Below are positions 1 through 12,979 of a stretch of 64,000 nucleotides of DNA, one piece after another. Position 1 is the stretch's first letter. Every line of letters starts with the position of its first letter. The DNA is taken from contig CM055104.1 of NCBI GenBank assembly GCA_029204225.1, forward strand, positions 47,934,451-47,998,450, written 5' to 3'. Under the pieces are notes generated by a model. It did no database searches and was not told the DNA's origin. It worked only from the letters and a program-made list of their open reading frames with translations. The position numbers and the translations under genes are program-made. This DNA is from Diphasiastrum complanatum (lineage: Eukaryota; Streptophyta; Lycopodiopsida; Lycopodiales; Lycopodiaceae).

Positions 1-1170
1 TCAGCCAATCCACTTTTCACTCATCCTTAATTAACCGAGGCTCAAGCCGAGCCACACGCACTCAACCGACCCCCTTTCAAAGCCTCATCAGCCGATCCAC
101 TTTTCATTCATCCTTAATCAACCGAGCCGACCCACAGTTCACTCCTGCACTAACCGAACCATCATTAACTCCTCCTTCAGCCGACCCATAATTGACTTCT
201 CCATCAACCGCATACCTCAATTCCAACCTGCAAACAACTTGCACGCAAACGACCTGCAAGCAAACACATCTGCAAGCAACAGAATTTGCAACGAATCTCT
301 AAACCACTATTGATTCACTAGCTGGAGGCCGCCGCTGGAGATAGCCGCCTTGCAAACACATCTTCAACGAGGGTTCCAACAATATTTACACACCCTCGAC
401 CCTCAGCCACACATTTTACATCTCTTTGGATGCCTGAGGAAAAAGAGGCCCTAGGAAAAATTCAACCGATCATACCCATGACGATCAACCGATGCAAGTT
501 GTGACACTTCGTCATTAGCCGAGTTCGTTGGCTACACCACTAGCCGAGTCCACAACTTGAAACATCAACCGAACCGAGTGTTCACTCCTGTTTCAACCGA
601 ACCGAGTGTTCGCTTCTGTTTCAATCGAACCAAAAGTCCACCGAACAGTATGTTCAGCCGAACCGGATGTTCACCCGAATACCAAGATCATATCCAAGCT
701 ACTTCAACCGAATTCCGGTCCTTTTGAAGGTCTTCTCCTGAAGACCAGAACCGCGAATTGCGTCCAGATCATCAAGCGAGAAGTTCAACCGAGCCTCAAG
801 TTTCCTTGGAAATTTTCCACGTGAACTCTCAACCAAAATCTTCACTCGAATCTTCACTAAGCAGCTTAACCGAAACCGAGTCTCCTCGACCGAGAGGTTC
901 AACTGAAGTTTTCAACCGAAGGATGCTATCTGACATCCATTCAGGAACAAAGTACCAATCAGCTGAGGGTCCTCCAAGGTTGAATAACATCTATATCACA
1001 CCCTACCAGCCGAACCTGGACCTCCAATTTCTATTATTTTAGTTCTCCTGAAAGACTGAATTACACTACTATTTGGAACTTTGTGTTCAACCGAAGACTC
1101 AACTGAGTGATTTAGCTGATTGTCAACCGAGTCCTCGACTGGTCCTATCAATCGAGTGTCCAACCGAATC
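1..1170. repeat. AACCGA-rich degenerate repeat tract
   Basis: The hexamer AACCGA and close variants (AGCCGA, AACCGAACCGAG) occur about twenty times here, usually preceded by TTC or ATC. The opening ~40 bases recur, slightly changed, at 88-126, giving an offset of about 87 bp. The short overlapping open frames look like by-products of the repeat, and I recognise no protein. The motif reappears at about 3478, just before the LTR end at 4113, so the tract may be internal sequence of the same old retroelement. That link is inference. Confidence 0.6.
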
Positions 1171-1456
1171 TCAAAAGTCGTGCTTCAACGTGCTTCAATT
1201 GCGTGTTCCAACCTTGAGCTTACAGGACACGCCATCAGAAACATCCCCACCAACGAGTTTTTTTGGGGGGGGGGGAGAGTGGATTTGCAGGCATCAACAG
1301 AAGCAGCCACATTGCCAGCAACAACATGAGCAGGATCACCAGCCAAGTTCACAAAACCAAAGACAAAGAAGACAAAGGCTAAGAAGACAGATGGACAATT
1401 CAAAGGGACTTAATTAGAAGGAGCACCCCTGTCAAGAAGGAGATCCTTTAGGGGGG

Positions 1457-2793
1457 ATGTACAAGTATTGGAAAATCAATCTTCTCCTTCAACCACTCCT
1501 ACATTCACGCCATCCACATTCCCATTAACCAGTCCTCTTGCCACAACACCTATGTCTACTCCCATGCCTATTATATCACCCACACCATCTACCACCACCA
1601 CCACCACCCTAGCTTCCATCTTTCTGTTTTCCACCATCCCATTATTTATCTGAGAAATTCCCTGTTTTTTTAGACCTTGATAGTCTTTCCGCGGCTGCTA
1701 ATAGATCATTGCAAGCGTCTTGCGGAGACCAACTACCACCTACATTGGTTGGTCAGCTAGAAAAAGAAGATTTAAGAAAGCAGGTGAAACAACAAGAAGA
1801 AATAAAGAGAAAGATCCAAGAAGCTGAGGAGGAAAGGAAGATCTACAGGATCAACTTAAGCAATAGATGAGTCAGATCGATTTCGATCAAAAGAAACTCT
1901 CTGGAGCAATGATGTTTGAATCCCCTCATTTGAAGCCCGAAGAGATCCAAAAGTAATGGATCAAAGGAAGAAGGAGCTGCAGAAAAGGAAAAGATGAAGA
2001 TGACAGTGAGCTTGCAGGACAAAGTGAGCTCCTCACCAAGCAAGTAGTGGTCAAAGCTCGACACTACAAAGGTCTAAGGTTGCAACTGTAGTATTGTTAG
2101 TTCTTTCACCCTTCCACCAAGCCCCTATCCAATCCACCATCCAAAACCCTTCTCCTCCTTCTAACCAAGTAACCACCAGACCCAATTACAATGTTGATGA
2201 TTCCATCCCCTTGAAGACTGTTAATCCAAGATTTGTGTAACCTACCAATCGAAGGTTCTCCTCTTCTCATCAAGACAAGAGTGTCGATGAGGCTGGGACT
2301 TTGACTGGGAGAAGAATTGAGGAAACACCCAGAAGCAGAATGGAGGATACAAAAAGTGCCAAGGCAATGGATGAATATCTGGCAAGACCTCCCAGAGAAT
2401 TAGTAACTGCCAAGAAACCAAAAGTAAAACCATCCATGGCAAATGCAAAGTGATTGAGAGAAAAAAAAAGGGAGAAAAAGACAGAAGGGAAGCACTCAAG
2501 CATGCAGGGTTCCAATTTTGAGGATACCAACCATTTGCGACAATAGGACATTTTGGTTAAATTGCGGCAATTTGTGGAAACAGTGTGGTAAAGACCAGCA
2601 ACAATAAGCACTTGGTTTTACGCAAGCAAACGAGGATCTACGCTTTTCCAAGTGACAATTGAAGATGCCAATGCGGAAGTGAAGCAATATCATTCAACTT
2701 GGGTTGTAGTGGGTCCTGCAACACATTAGGGGTGAGATGATGTTGGCTTATTCTAACCAATCGCCAAGATACTAGGCCAGAGCTATCCAAGAG
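1457..2793 (+). pseudogene. Decayed retroelement gag-like reading frame
   Basis: Several open stretches on the plus strand read as a low-complexity protein broken by stops. It starts Ser/Thr/Pro-rich (1468-1653). Around 1740-1850 follows a Lys/Glu/Gln-rich segment (LEKEDLRKQVKQQEEIKRK) that looks like a coiled coil. After that come basic, Pro-rich stretches to about 2790. A purine-rich run (aggggggatg) lies at about 1450. This layout fits a plant retroelement gag or leader protein, but there is no CCHC knuckle or other diagnostic motif. The call rests on composition and on the LTR-PBS junction further right. It could also be a decayed host exon. Confidence 0.3.
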
Positions 2794-3720
2794 CACATCT
2801 CACCTTAGACCGAAGAGGTCTCTGAAGAAGAATTGATGAATGAAGAATGAGAGCCAAGAAATGCTAGCTAAGAATGATAGGAAGATATTATGTGAGCCTC
2901 ATGGTGAATCCCAAAAGAAATGGAATGACCGAGTTAGTATTTTTAGGCATTTGAAATAAATGTAAGTAGACCCCTCTTAGAAAAGTAGAGTGAGCCACCT
3001 TTTGATGGTGACCTCTAGTGGAGAAGGTAATTCCACTTGTAATTTGTTTTAATGTGGAATTGCCACATGGGCTCCACCTAGGTGACTCTCTTGCTTATTT
3101 AAGAGCTTTTTGTGTAATGCAACTATTCCATGTCCTAATGAGAAGAGCCTTCACGAGTTTTATGCATTCAACTAGCTCCTTGATCATGATTGTTTTCTTG
3201 AGTGATGCTCTTATGATCATGCCCTTCCATCTTATGTGTGGTTGTGGATTTGGTGTAGTTTCTTGTTTCTTTATGCAATGTGGAATAGATTAGTTGTGGA
3301 ATAGTGGTGGATTAGATTTCTTGTTTTTGTGGATTAAAGTAGGATTCACGCATTCAAGTAAACTATATAGGCTAGGATTGTGTTAGATCTTGCAAATCCA
3401 TTAGATTAGTTTTCAGTTTGCAAAAATCTGTCCATTTCAGTGCATGACAATTAGTTTGTGGGAATCTGACTGGTGTTCAACCGAGTAGCATGCTGATCCA
3501 TTGTTGAGCATCTTGGCTTGCATGTTTGGTAGTGAATGCATGTGAGTACAGTTCAAGAGTGACAAACCCGTGTGTCCTCTGACAGGCAGGACAATACTAC
3601 AACGCTTTCAGATCCCTCTGCCTGATTTGGGCATCAAACCAAGAACATGTAATTTCTTGAAATGCCCGAAGAAGCCTGGTAATAGGCAGAACAGAACCGT
3701 AAGAAGAAGTAAGCATAAAC

Positions 3721-3757
3721 CTGTTGACAGATCCTAAGCAGAAGAATCTGTCAACAG
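3721..3757. other. Perfect 12-bp inverted repeat (hairpin)
   Basis: CTGTTGACAGAT at 3721-3732 is matched by its exact reverse complement at 3746-3757, leaving a 13-base loop. It sits about 10 bases before a possible LTR start (TGTCATTTTT, about 3764). It could be a foldback structure or a terminator-like hairpin in retroelement RNA. No function can be assigned. Confidence 0.7.
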
Positions 3758-3763
3758 TAACAT

Positions 3764-4125
3764 GTCATTTTTGGTTGTGACCCACCACTTGAGTAGGTTA
3801 GTAGGTCATTGGATTTAGGGACCGACCTAGGTGATGGGTGTTACGTCCGTCTAAAACTAGGGTCATTTTGCATTTACCATCCATTGGGCAGCTAGTTGTA
3901 AGGCATTGCTAGTGGCTTAGGTGGAGGGAGTCGGGGCTATAGCAAAGTTGTGAGAAAACCTATCTTAGTAAGTCTTCTTGTGTTTTAGATTTGTTATGAT
4001 TAATGAAGTTTCCCATTTGCATATCATCTATTGTTCATTATCTATCATTGTGTGATTGATAGTTACTATTGTAAGATCATAAGTGCAGGCATGTACACTT
4101 CAAGTTTCCTACATGGTATCAAAGC
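3764..4125 (+). mobile_element. 3' part of an LTR plus primer-binding site
   Basis: At 4114-4125 the sequence TGGTATCAAAGC closely matches the primer-binding site complementary to initiator methionine tRNA, typical of plant Ty1/copia elements. It directly follows ...TTTCCTACA, which gives the expected CA end of a 5' LTR at 4113. The preceding ~350 bases have LTR character (T-rich, TTCTTGTGTTTTAG near 3980). The left LTR boundary is uncertain: 3764 is the nearest plausible TG. No gag or pol recognisable as part of this element follows, so the element is probably truncated soon after the PBS. Confidence 0.6.
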
Positions 4126-4300
4126 TTGCAATTACTTTGTCTCTCTTTATTCTATTGGACTCACCTTCTGGACAGACGAGTGCAACCAAGGGACAATGGC
4201 CTAGGAATTATCTTTTTTGATCAGTTTTCATCAGTCAATTTCTTGGTTAGGTGCTTTTTTAAAATAAACATCAGCTATATCAGAAGCACTAGAGGCCAAC

Positions 4301-4303
<3 letters not shown>

Positions 4304-4357
<54 letters not shown>
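4304..4357. repeat. (GA)27 microsatellite
   Basis: Uninterrupted GA dinucleotide run of about 54 bp. It is long enough to be length-polymorphic. Confidence 0.98.
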
Positions 4358-4360
<3 letters not shown>

Positions 4361-5610
4361 TTATTAACGTCTTTGTCATCCCAAAAAGCATATAAGACAA
4401 AACAATACATCCCAATATGATGGTAACTAGATGGGCCAGAGTTGTCAATTAGATAAGAACAACAAAATGAAATCTAGCAACTATGAAATAGTCTAGGAAT
4501 ATATGGTGCGAAAAAACGTTGCCATTTACAAGGTCAATTGGACATCTCAAACTTAAACTCAACTTTATTCTAACTTCGAAATCAAACTCAATACAACATT
4601 TATTTTGTTTTAGCTAAACGTTTAGCTTCAACAAATCAGATTTTATCGTCTTTGTATATGAGGTGTTTCCTTGCATCTTTTGCTTTTTGAAGAGCCTCTT
4701 TTCCTTCCACCCACTTGTACAAAAGTGAGGTCTTCATCCAAGAAGATCTTGGTATCTTTTAGTCTATATCTTTGAGTAGCTTCCAAAAATTTTAGGCTTC
4801 TATAAGGGTGTCCTGAGAATACAGGATGCCTCTGACATGAACATTGAGGGCTTTTGCTCTCTCAATCGGCTCTCAGTAAGTGTATGAGAAGTGAAAGAAC
4901 TAGAGCATCCAATTTACTTGGACACTAGACGTATGATGTTGCTCCACTTTACTTTCAAGTAGTTGGATCGTAGATGAAGTAGCTACGTGGGAGGATGCTG
5001 CGCATTTGATGGCTGTTATTTTCTGGCTGAGGTCTTTAATGAGTGAATCTGTCTTTTGAAGGTGTGATTGAATTGATAGCATTATTTCTTAGTGGGAATC
5101 CATTTCTTTTCGGTGGTTGGCAGGAAGCCTAAGACTCTTATCATATGTGCACTGAGTGAAAAAAGGATTGTAGAAATTGAGAAATTGATGGAGGCGCCTC
5201 TGGCAAAATTCAAGGTCTGAAGTATCTTAACAACATAGAAAGCACACTATGAAAGCTTTAAAAAACCAGCTATGGAGTAGAAGACAAAAGCAAGAGAGAG
5301 CAAGAGCTTAGGAGAACTCAAGATAGATTCCAACATTATGAATTCCAAACTAGAGGAGGGCGTGGAAACCCCTTAAGACCAAAAAGATCAAGAGGGGCCA
5401 CAAATAGCAAGGAACATGAAAGTGCTATCATTTTCTATTCTAGCTCTAGACCCACATGGGTCTTCAACCTACTTGTCATCACTTGGTTAATTAGCATAAG
5501 TGGGGTGTACTATATACATGAATATTTACCCTCATGTCTTATGCACAACTTACAAGTTACAAGTATACAAGCCAAAAGGGGCAAAGTAGGCATTATATTT
5601 CAACAGGGAG

Positions 5611-5612
<2 letters not shown>
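4358..5612. other. Intergenic, no recognised gene
   Basis: Moderately AT-rich DNA with only short open frames. I see no conserved motif, splice-site-flanked exon or retroelement domain. Confidence 0.6.

Positions 5613-5656
<44 letters not shown>
5613..5656. repeat. (GA)22 microsatellite
   Basis: Second uninterrupted GA run. The short open frame across it, with an Arg-Glu repeat, is only the translation of the microsatellite. Confidence 0.98.
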
Positions 5657-5658
<2 letters not shown>

Positions 5659-8600
5659 TCTTTATGTACTGGAGGACATAAGAATATCAAGCACATGTCA
5701 AATGTGTATCATCCTGTGGGAGCGCAGTGCGTTGTTGTAGCAAAACTGAAATGAGATGAACACATTACTTCCTGAAGCCGTCTATTTGAAGAGACTAGAC
5801 GAACTAGAGCAGGGTGCTAGGCTACTGGGTCATCTTGAGTAGTAGCAATACAGCGTAGTACAATGGTAGTGTCTACAGGGGTTATTCTTTATCCTCGGTC
5901 ACTAAGCATTCCTCCAGAGGCAGTGGGCTACTGCTTGTGGTACTAGGCGCCCAGTTGGGAACATACGTGCATGTGTCCTAGCATGTTGCACTATGTGCAC
6001 CTTGTCAAGCTGTAGGTCTCACAAGTTGTCGATGCCATCTCTGATCACAATGTTTGAAGGAGATGACTGCATCATTTATCAACCTTTGACATCGCTGGTG
6101 ACTATGCGCTTGAACCTGTTTGGGGGCATCATCTGGAGAAAGAAAAGATGTACGAGATGCGACATGCCTCTCTTCTCAAGTAAAATCTCTCGTAGCATCA
6201 TGGCAACTCAACTCATGTCTGGTCCTCTTATGACATGAAAAAGGGAATTGCAACTGACTCATCTTGAAACAAGCAATGATATACATCCCTCCAATCTCAT
6301 AGTAGATCGGACAGTATAAGACAATGCTCCTCTATCTTCGTCTCGCATCTGGCAAATTCTGTCCATTTTAAGGATCCTCTGGAAGCAACTTGTCTCTGCT
6401 TGTAGTTGACATGAACAGCTACCACTTAATCATCAATACCTTTCTATTAATTTTTACCAGTGCACACTGTTTGGTTATGGTTATCAATTTGGGGTGACTA
6501 GTCATTTTGTGGGAATATTTGGGCCCCTAAAAAGCCTGAGATCCTGTTTTCATTGATCAGCTTGATCCTTTTATTTGTACTTTTTTTAATGTATTAGAAA
6601 TCCATGTGTTGTTTTTCAAGTTGGTTAGAATAATCACATTCACGTTTCCTCTTCCATGCTTCAAAAACTTTTTTGAAGTTGGTGACAGAGTTTCCATGCG
6701 GTTAATGTCTGAGCATCTTCATTTTGGAGGCGTATTGGGCTTGTTCTTGGAGTAAACAGACTTTTCAGCACTATTTATGATCACTATTTCCTCTTGCAAC
6801 CAATCTTTTATTTAGTTTATTCACCTTATGATGAGCCTTTTACTCCCTCATCATGGCAATCATTTCATTCTGCATTGGTTATCCCAGATTTTGTTGCTGT
6901 GCTTATTCCTACACATTCATATTATGCCTTGTTAAGCTACAAACAACCTTGCAAGATTTAGGTGTTTTAGAGAAAAAGAAAAAGCCTAGAAAGTTCAGAA
7001 AACAATGATATATATCAGTTATCATGATTACTAAATTATACACGTAGTTGCATCAGAACAAGTTTGCTTTGCTACTTTTCTGGATCACACAAAGCTCCAT
7101 GGTTATGGCACCAGTTTCTATGCATCTGGAAGATGTTTTGAGTCCTGACATATCGTTAAGTCCTACTGGGAAGGTTTTTCTACCGAGTCGTACCTTGTTG
7201 CACTTCATGCAAGGTATTGTGTTCTTTAACAGATATGGGACGAGCAATTACTGGTAACTAAAGCAAAGGAAAGGTTAGGAGTCTGATAACAATTGTAAAT
7301 ATAACAACAAAAAGTCAAATTACTTTTAAAATATAAAAAATGAGACCAAAATGTTAACTTTGAATACCTTTTCTTAGTCACATTTTTTGGACCTCCTCTC
7401 CTCAGAGATGTGATTGTTTGCATTATCTTAATCTTTTTTCGGTTGATATATGACGTTACTCTATTTTCGTAGTGACAACACCAAAATATGGAAGTTATTG
7501 TGGAATCAACAAAAAGTACATGCCCTCTCTTTATTTTCTCTTTTATTGATTTGTTGGACGACTTTGGTGTCTTTTGCTTGTATTTTGGGCTCTTTGGTAG
7601 TACGTTCATGCAGAGGCATTGACGACACGAACTACCTATGGAGTTAAAGGTGTTAGTGGTATGAAATTGCAAAATGATATGATACATAACTACGAATAGA
7701 CCTGGTCTCATCGAAGAAAATGTGAGTAATTGCAATAACTCGAGTTATGATCACGAAGTCTATATATGACAACATGTTCGCCTTCTATCTTGAACTAGTA
7801 TCAATTTGATTTGCATATGGTAGGTAGAAGGTTTAACTTTGCTTTAAATAACTTGAATGCTAATGTCGTAATTTGTGAGGTTCTTACATTTTTGGAGTGA
7901 AATAACTTGGGTCTTCATAAGTATAATTCAGGTTATAAAATTTGTCGATGGTAAGAGTTTTTTGTGAAGAATAGCATTGTGAAATAGTACTTCTTTCCAA
8001 ATTGTACCTATGAAGTTGTACTAGGTCCAAATTTATGGCACAAATGTAAGAAGTGGAATAAATGTGATTCTAGTGTTTTGATTAGTCCACGTGTTTAGTG
8101 TTTTTGATCAGACCATTGCTTGCTTCTTATGGTTGCACTATTTCGTGCCGCTTGGTTTGTGCAATAATCCCATAAGCTAACAATTAAGTAAGATTTTTGT
8201 AAAGTTTTTTGCATTTAAATGCTGATGGAGTCAGGAGGTTTTAGAAATGCGCCTGGAACATGGGTGGGAATTAGAGTTTTGATGATGAAATGAATCAGAA
8301 TGTAGATGAAAACTTTTATAAATAAATAGCTAAAATGTAAGCAATGATGGACAAGTTTCTTGCAACTTTATATCACTCTTAAGAATCACGGACAACACTT
8401 ACATGTAGTACAATAGAAAAGTTGTTCCAAGGTAGGGTGATATATAGATAAAACATGTAGTCCAAAATCAAGATCTTAAAAAGAAGTCTAATTGAATTGC
8501 TATTTATTTTGTTTGAACAATTTATATCTTGTCAAGTATTATTCTTTTAGTTTAGTATGAGCTTAATTTTTATACATTTTGAAAAAAGCTTCTATGAACT

Positions 8601-9750
8601 CATTGTTATTGGAGATGGGTGCACCATAAAATTTAAGACTTAAATTAACACTCTTTGTTAAAAAAAAAATTCTTCTCGTTTTGTTCGTAAATTTTTATTT
8701 TGAATAAAGGAGGTCCTCTTTTGTCAATCATGATTAATGCTAATTAAGAAAGTGTTCCCAATCGAATCTTGAGAACTAGGATCAATTGGTTATTATGGTT
8801 TGACACATTTAAAGGTGAAGAATAAATCATGACATGGACCTAGAATTACACCTTATACATTGATTATTCCGATTGAACTTACCCATATTAATAGAAATGT
8901 GTAGTAGTCATAATAAAGTGTTTTTTTCAACTATGTACAAGTATTCAATCCATGCATGTTTGGATTTGGGATAATATTAATCACAATCCCATAAAATTTG
9001 CTCATAGTGTTCTTCCTATTGAGGCAAGGACACAACAAAATACAATAGAATGAGCATTTATGACGGGCTTTCTTCTGTCAATTCTATAAGATCTACTTAT
9101 TGAAGGTATCGTGAAAAGCTAAGTGAAAGTTAATATGAAAAAGCATCTCAAATTCTTCTAGTTTTTGTTTTAAAAGATTTTGAATGGCATAAAAATCATG
9201 CTTAATTGAATAATTTAAATGATGAATACATTGTATGAAAGTGATTTTATCCACTCGCTAAAGGGCAAAAAGTCAAACCTCAGTAGCGTTAGATCGCCCA
9301 ATGACATTGGAAAGATTTTGATGATGGAAAATCTGTGTAGCCCTTGTTGTAGTAAATGCCACATATATGTTGATTCTTATTCACATCTTTGTTTAGAATT
9401 GATGGAAATATTTCACTAGTAATTTTTTTGGCAATTTACTATGTATATCCATGCATTTTAGGTAGGAAATCATGCATATATTGATTGTGCATGATTAATA
9501 TGACCAATTTGTGCATGCTTGAACTTTAGAAAAGATATGTATCAAGTAGGCGAATCTGAAGTTGGTGGTAAGCTTAAGCATATTGGACATGCAAGGAACT
9601 ACATGTATGAAATTCATAAAGTATATGATTGAATGTGTTTGCTATAAATATACATACCCCTTTTTCGTTTTGAAATTTTGGAGGGTATAAAAAAACATTG
9701 TTGATATTATTCCAAATCTGTGCTTTATCATAAATATTTGTTGGATCAAC
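5657..9750. other. Intergenic, no recognised gene
   Basis: About 4 kb without a recognisable protein. Stretches at 5993-6238 and 7048-7257 have slightly higher GC and could be remnants of old coding sequence, but I find no known motif on either strand. From 8000 onward the sequence is AT-rich and stop-dense. Confidence 0.5.
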
Positions 9751-9806
9751 AATTTGCCAAGAAAGCATATACACATTCAATAATTTGCCAAGAAAGCATA
9801 TACATA
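9751..9806. repeat. 31-bp tandem duplication
   Basis: AATTTGCCAAGAAAGCATAT followed by ACA occurs at about 9751 and again at about 9782. This is a simple local duplication with a 31-bp offset. Confidence 0.8.
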
Positions 9807-11748
9807 GAGTAATGTAAGTAGGAGCACACACCATGCTCATCAAAGATGGAAAACCACAATACTTAGAAAGAGAAAATTGTACAATAAATCTTAAACTCTA
9901 TTGGGCCAATAATAGTCCAGTTCATATTATGTAGAACTATTGAGCTAGTTACTTACACCAAAGTACAAAAGTTAAGATAAGTTAGTACGAACTATGTTAG
10001 CCTATGTAAAAGTGATCACTTTCTAACACTTGTCAATGATCCATTGACATACTACTAATTTTGATAATGAATGAAGTTTTTCAAATTGAATATGCTCCAA
10101 TAATTGCTATGATATCATTCAAAGTGATTTGTGATTTGAGCTTGAGTATTTAGATGATTGACATGTGAGGGAACTACGTGGCGTTGTATCATTCACTCCC
10201 GTGATATCATCAAATAGATCTTGTGAAATTTTGAGCTTAAAATTCTAGATCAATAACATCTTATAGAGATGATGCATTGACCTAGTTATTCATTTCTAAA
10301 AAGCCTTCAAGGTAACGAAAACACCATATTTGTATACCACATGTTATTGTTTTCATTGATTGCATTGGATAGTGTCATAAAGTGGCAGGTATATCAACTA
10401 TTTATACCAAATCTGAGCACTAGATTGATCGCCTCAACATCTAATTATTAAATCTATCATTGTGTGCTAAGTTTGAGTGCTAGATGCAGTGATCAATGAA
10501 CCATCAATCAATCAACCATCTGTTTTTATTTTAAAATTTTATCACAATTTCGTTTTATCCTATTCGTCAATTGATTAAGAAGCCTTTTGGTTGGGAGACC
10601 ATACAATCGATCATTAATCTCAAGTCATAAATACAATCATATTGAAGAAGAACAATACTAAGTTTGAGCATTGGACTAAACTCTAAGATCCGATCGATCA
10701 GTTAGCAAGTACATTATCGTTGCCTTGGACATATCACTAGTTAGAACTAATTTTGATCAATATTTGTTGCAAAATCAGCTTGGACGTCAAAATTCGCTTG
10801 TACTTCTACCATCTACATTCTTGATTTGATATTTTCACCTCTATAATCAATTACAAACCACAAGGTTGGTCAACGATTAAGGTCCATTATTATCGATTTA
10901 TTTTTTACTTGTTTAAAATTATTACATCATCAGAGCAAATGATCAATGAGCTATGATGATAGGAAAATCTTAGATATTCACGTTAATTTTCTGATATTAC
11001 CAAAATTTGTAAAAAAACATTAGGGCTTTTTGGACTAAAAAATGGTCCTTTTTTTGCACCCATTTTGAGATAATCCTTTTGGATAAACTAAATAATCTAA
11101 AATTCTATGTGGCACTTCAACCATAGTTCCAACTATTAGAAGTTTAACACTAAACTTCACTTTTCATATTGCTCTTAGTTAACTAGTTGTATTACAAATT
11201 GTAAGACAATCTATAGATATTAGTTGTAAGTTAGTTGTTATCAGCCATTACATAGACTGTAGGTTAACACTTAGAAAGTTCTACATTTCGTCTCATATGT
11301 ATTTCTACCTTTCATTCAATTGATAATTAGCTGAGTGTTGTTTCTTCTTCTTTGTATGTTACAGTGTTTTTAAGACAATAGTAAATTTCTAAAGAAAAGA
11401 CCCTACACACTCTGCATAGCCGATATATCATATGGATTCAGATGAAAGAATCATTAAATGATGGTTCTCCTTTTAAATTCACTGAAATCCATAATTTTAT
11501 GCAAGAGTTTCTCGAAGTCACGACATCTCCAATATGGAGAGTTGTTATTTTTCTTTTATCTTGGCAATCAGCTTCAAAATAGAAAGCTTCATTAACTTTT
11601 TGTAATGTGGGAATAGAAAATGTTGTGTGGTAAGTTTTTAAGTTCACGAATTATAAATTTGTATTTTAATTCAAAGTTTTACTTTAAATTAGTATAATCA
11701 ATCATTTTAACTTAAAAAATTTGAAATTTTTTATTTATTTTAGCTGTA
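9807..11748. other. Intergenic, AT-rich
   Basis: AT-rich, stop-dense DNA. I found no coding motif, RNA gene or repeat I could define. Confidence 0.55.
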
Positions 11749-11988
11749 ATGTTCCATGTTAGGTATAAGCCCAATGTCAGAAACTCGGGAGGAGCACGAC
11801 TTTGCAATGAAATAGAATACATAACCATTGGTTATTATTCTTTGGACGGCAAGCACTCGATGCTTCACTACAATACCTCCGGGCTGACAAGTTTTGGAAA
11901 AGTGTTCCAGTATCCAGCCGTGACAAAGAAACTCAAGAATCCAATGACGGGTTCCGTGGCTGTCTTGAAATCTTTTTTATTAGTTTAA
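11749..11988 (+). pseudogene. Unidentified coding-like fragment, 79 codons
   Basis: This short open frame stands out from its AT-rich surroundings by a more balanced base composition and a protein-like residue mix. It includes GGARLCNEIEYITIGYY near residues 14-30 and FQYPAVTKKLKNPMTGSV near residues 52-69. The change in composition just upstream could mark a splice acceptor, so it may be a single exon or an exon captured by a transposon. The Met at 11749 need not be the true start. I do not firmly recognise the family. The pattern distantly recalls segments ahead of the catalytic core in some DNA methylase-like plant proteins, but that is an impression only. No continuation on either side was recognised, so it is treated as a broken or partial gene. 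Confidence 0.3.
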
Positions 11989-12130
11989 TATTCTTAAATG
12001 TGTTTGTATTAAAAAAAGATTAACAGTTATATAATGATATGCAATTGAAAAATTTAAATATTTTTAAATATCCATGATTTTATTTTAACATTAATAACCA
12101 TTAGCAAAACTAAAATTGCAATGAACTATT

Positions 12131-12488
12131 AAATTTTTAATATTCTCATTTTTTGAGGTGTTTTTATAATAATATTTTGGAGGTAATATTGTTAGAAATT
12201 TAAAGAAATGCAAAGCTTTTTTTAGGGTGATTTAAATATTTTCACAAGTCATCTACAATCATTTAATGTTTAATTTCATTTGCAATCATTTAATGTTCTC
12301 ATTTAATTATTTGCAATCATTTAAATTTTTAATATTCTTATTTTTTGATGTATTTTTATAATAATATTTTGGAGATACTATTATTAGAGATTTAGAGAGA
12401 TGTAAAGATTTTTTTCAAAGTGATTTAAATATTTTCACAAGTCATGTACAATCATCTAATGTATTATTTCATTTGCAATTATTTAATG
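12131..12488. repeat. AT-rich tandem duplication, ~192-bp period
   Basis: A block of about 165 bp (from AAATTTTTAATATTCTCATT to CATTTGCAATCATTTAATG, 12131-12295) recurs with scattered changes at 12323-12488. Both copies contain TTTTATAATAATATTTTGGA and TTTAAATATTTTCACAAGTC. This is a local duplication of non-coding DNA, possibly part of a degenerate AT-rich satellite. Confidence 0.8.
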
Positions 12489-12979
12489 TTTAAATATTCA
12501 ATGACCTTACATAAAAATTTGAAATATAACTTAAGATTTAAATAATATTAAAGTTTAAAAAATACTCATTAAAGTTTTTGTCATAATTTAAAAGCTATTT
12601 TTTAGGATACAAATATTGTCATTTAAAAAACTTTAAAATTGAAAAAAAAAATTAAAACTTTTGTTTTAATTAAGCAAAAATAATTTTTTTAGTTATTGTA
12701 GTGGTTGTGTAATTTTATTTTGAACAGTATTATTATTTCATATAAGCTAATTTGCAATTATTAATCAGAATTTATTAACAAAATTTTAGTAGCATAATTA
12801 ATTTTCTTGCAAAATACAACATTTATTTTAGTATTACAATATTTTTTTTGAGGTATTTTAAATATGGCTATTTAAAAAAAAAATTGAAAAAAAATTGGTC
12901 TCCATGTCATTCCTTTTTTTTTTTGGTAATCGCGTTCACAATAATTAATCATTTTAAATCTCAATATGCAATCTTATGT

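Noticed and set aside
1445-1460. Purine run followed by TGTACAAG, considered as PPT and 3' LTR start
   Set aside because: No matching LTR copy was found, and pairing it with the LTR end at 4113 would give an implausibly long LTR containing a gag-like frame.
5534-5740. 68-codon open frame with Arg-Glu repeats
   Set aside because: It is the translation of the (GA)22 microsatellite.
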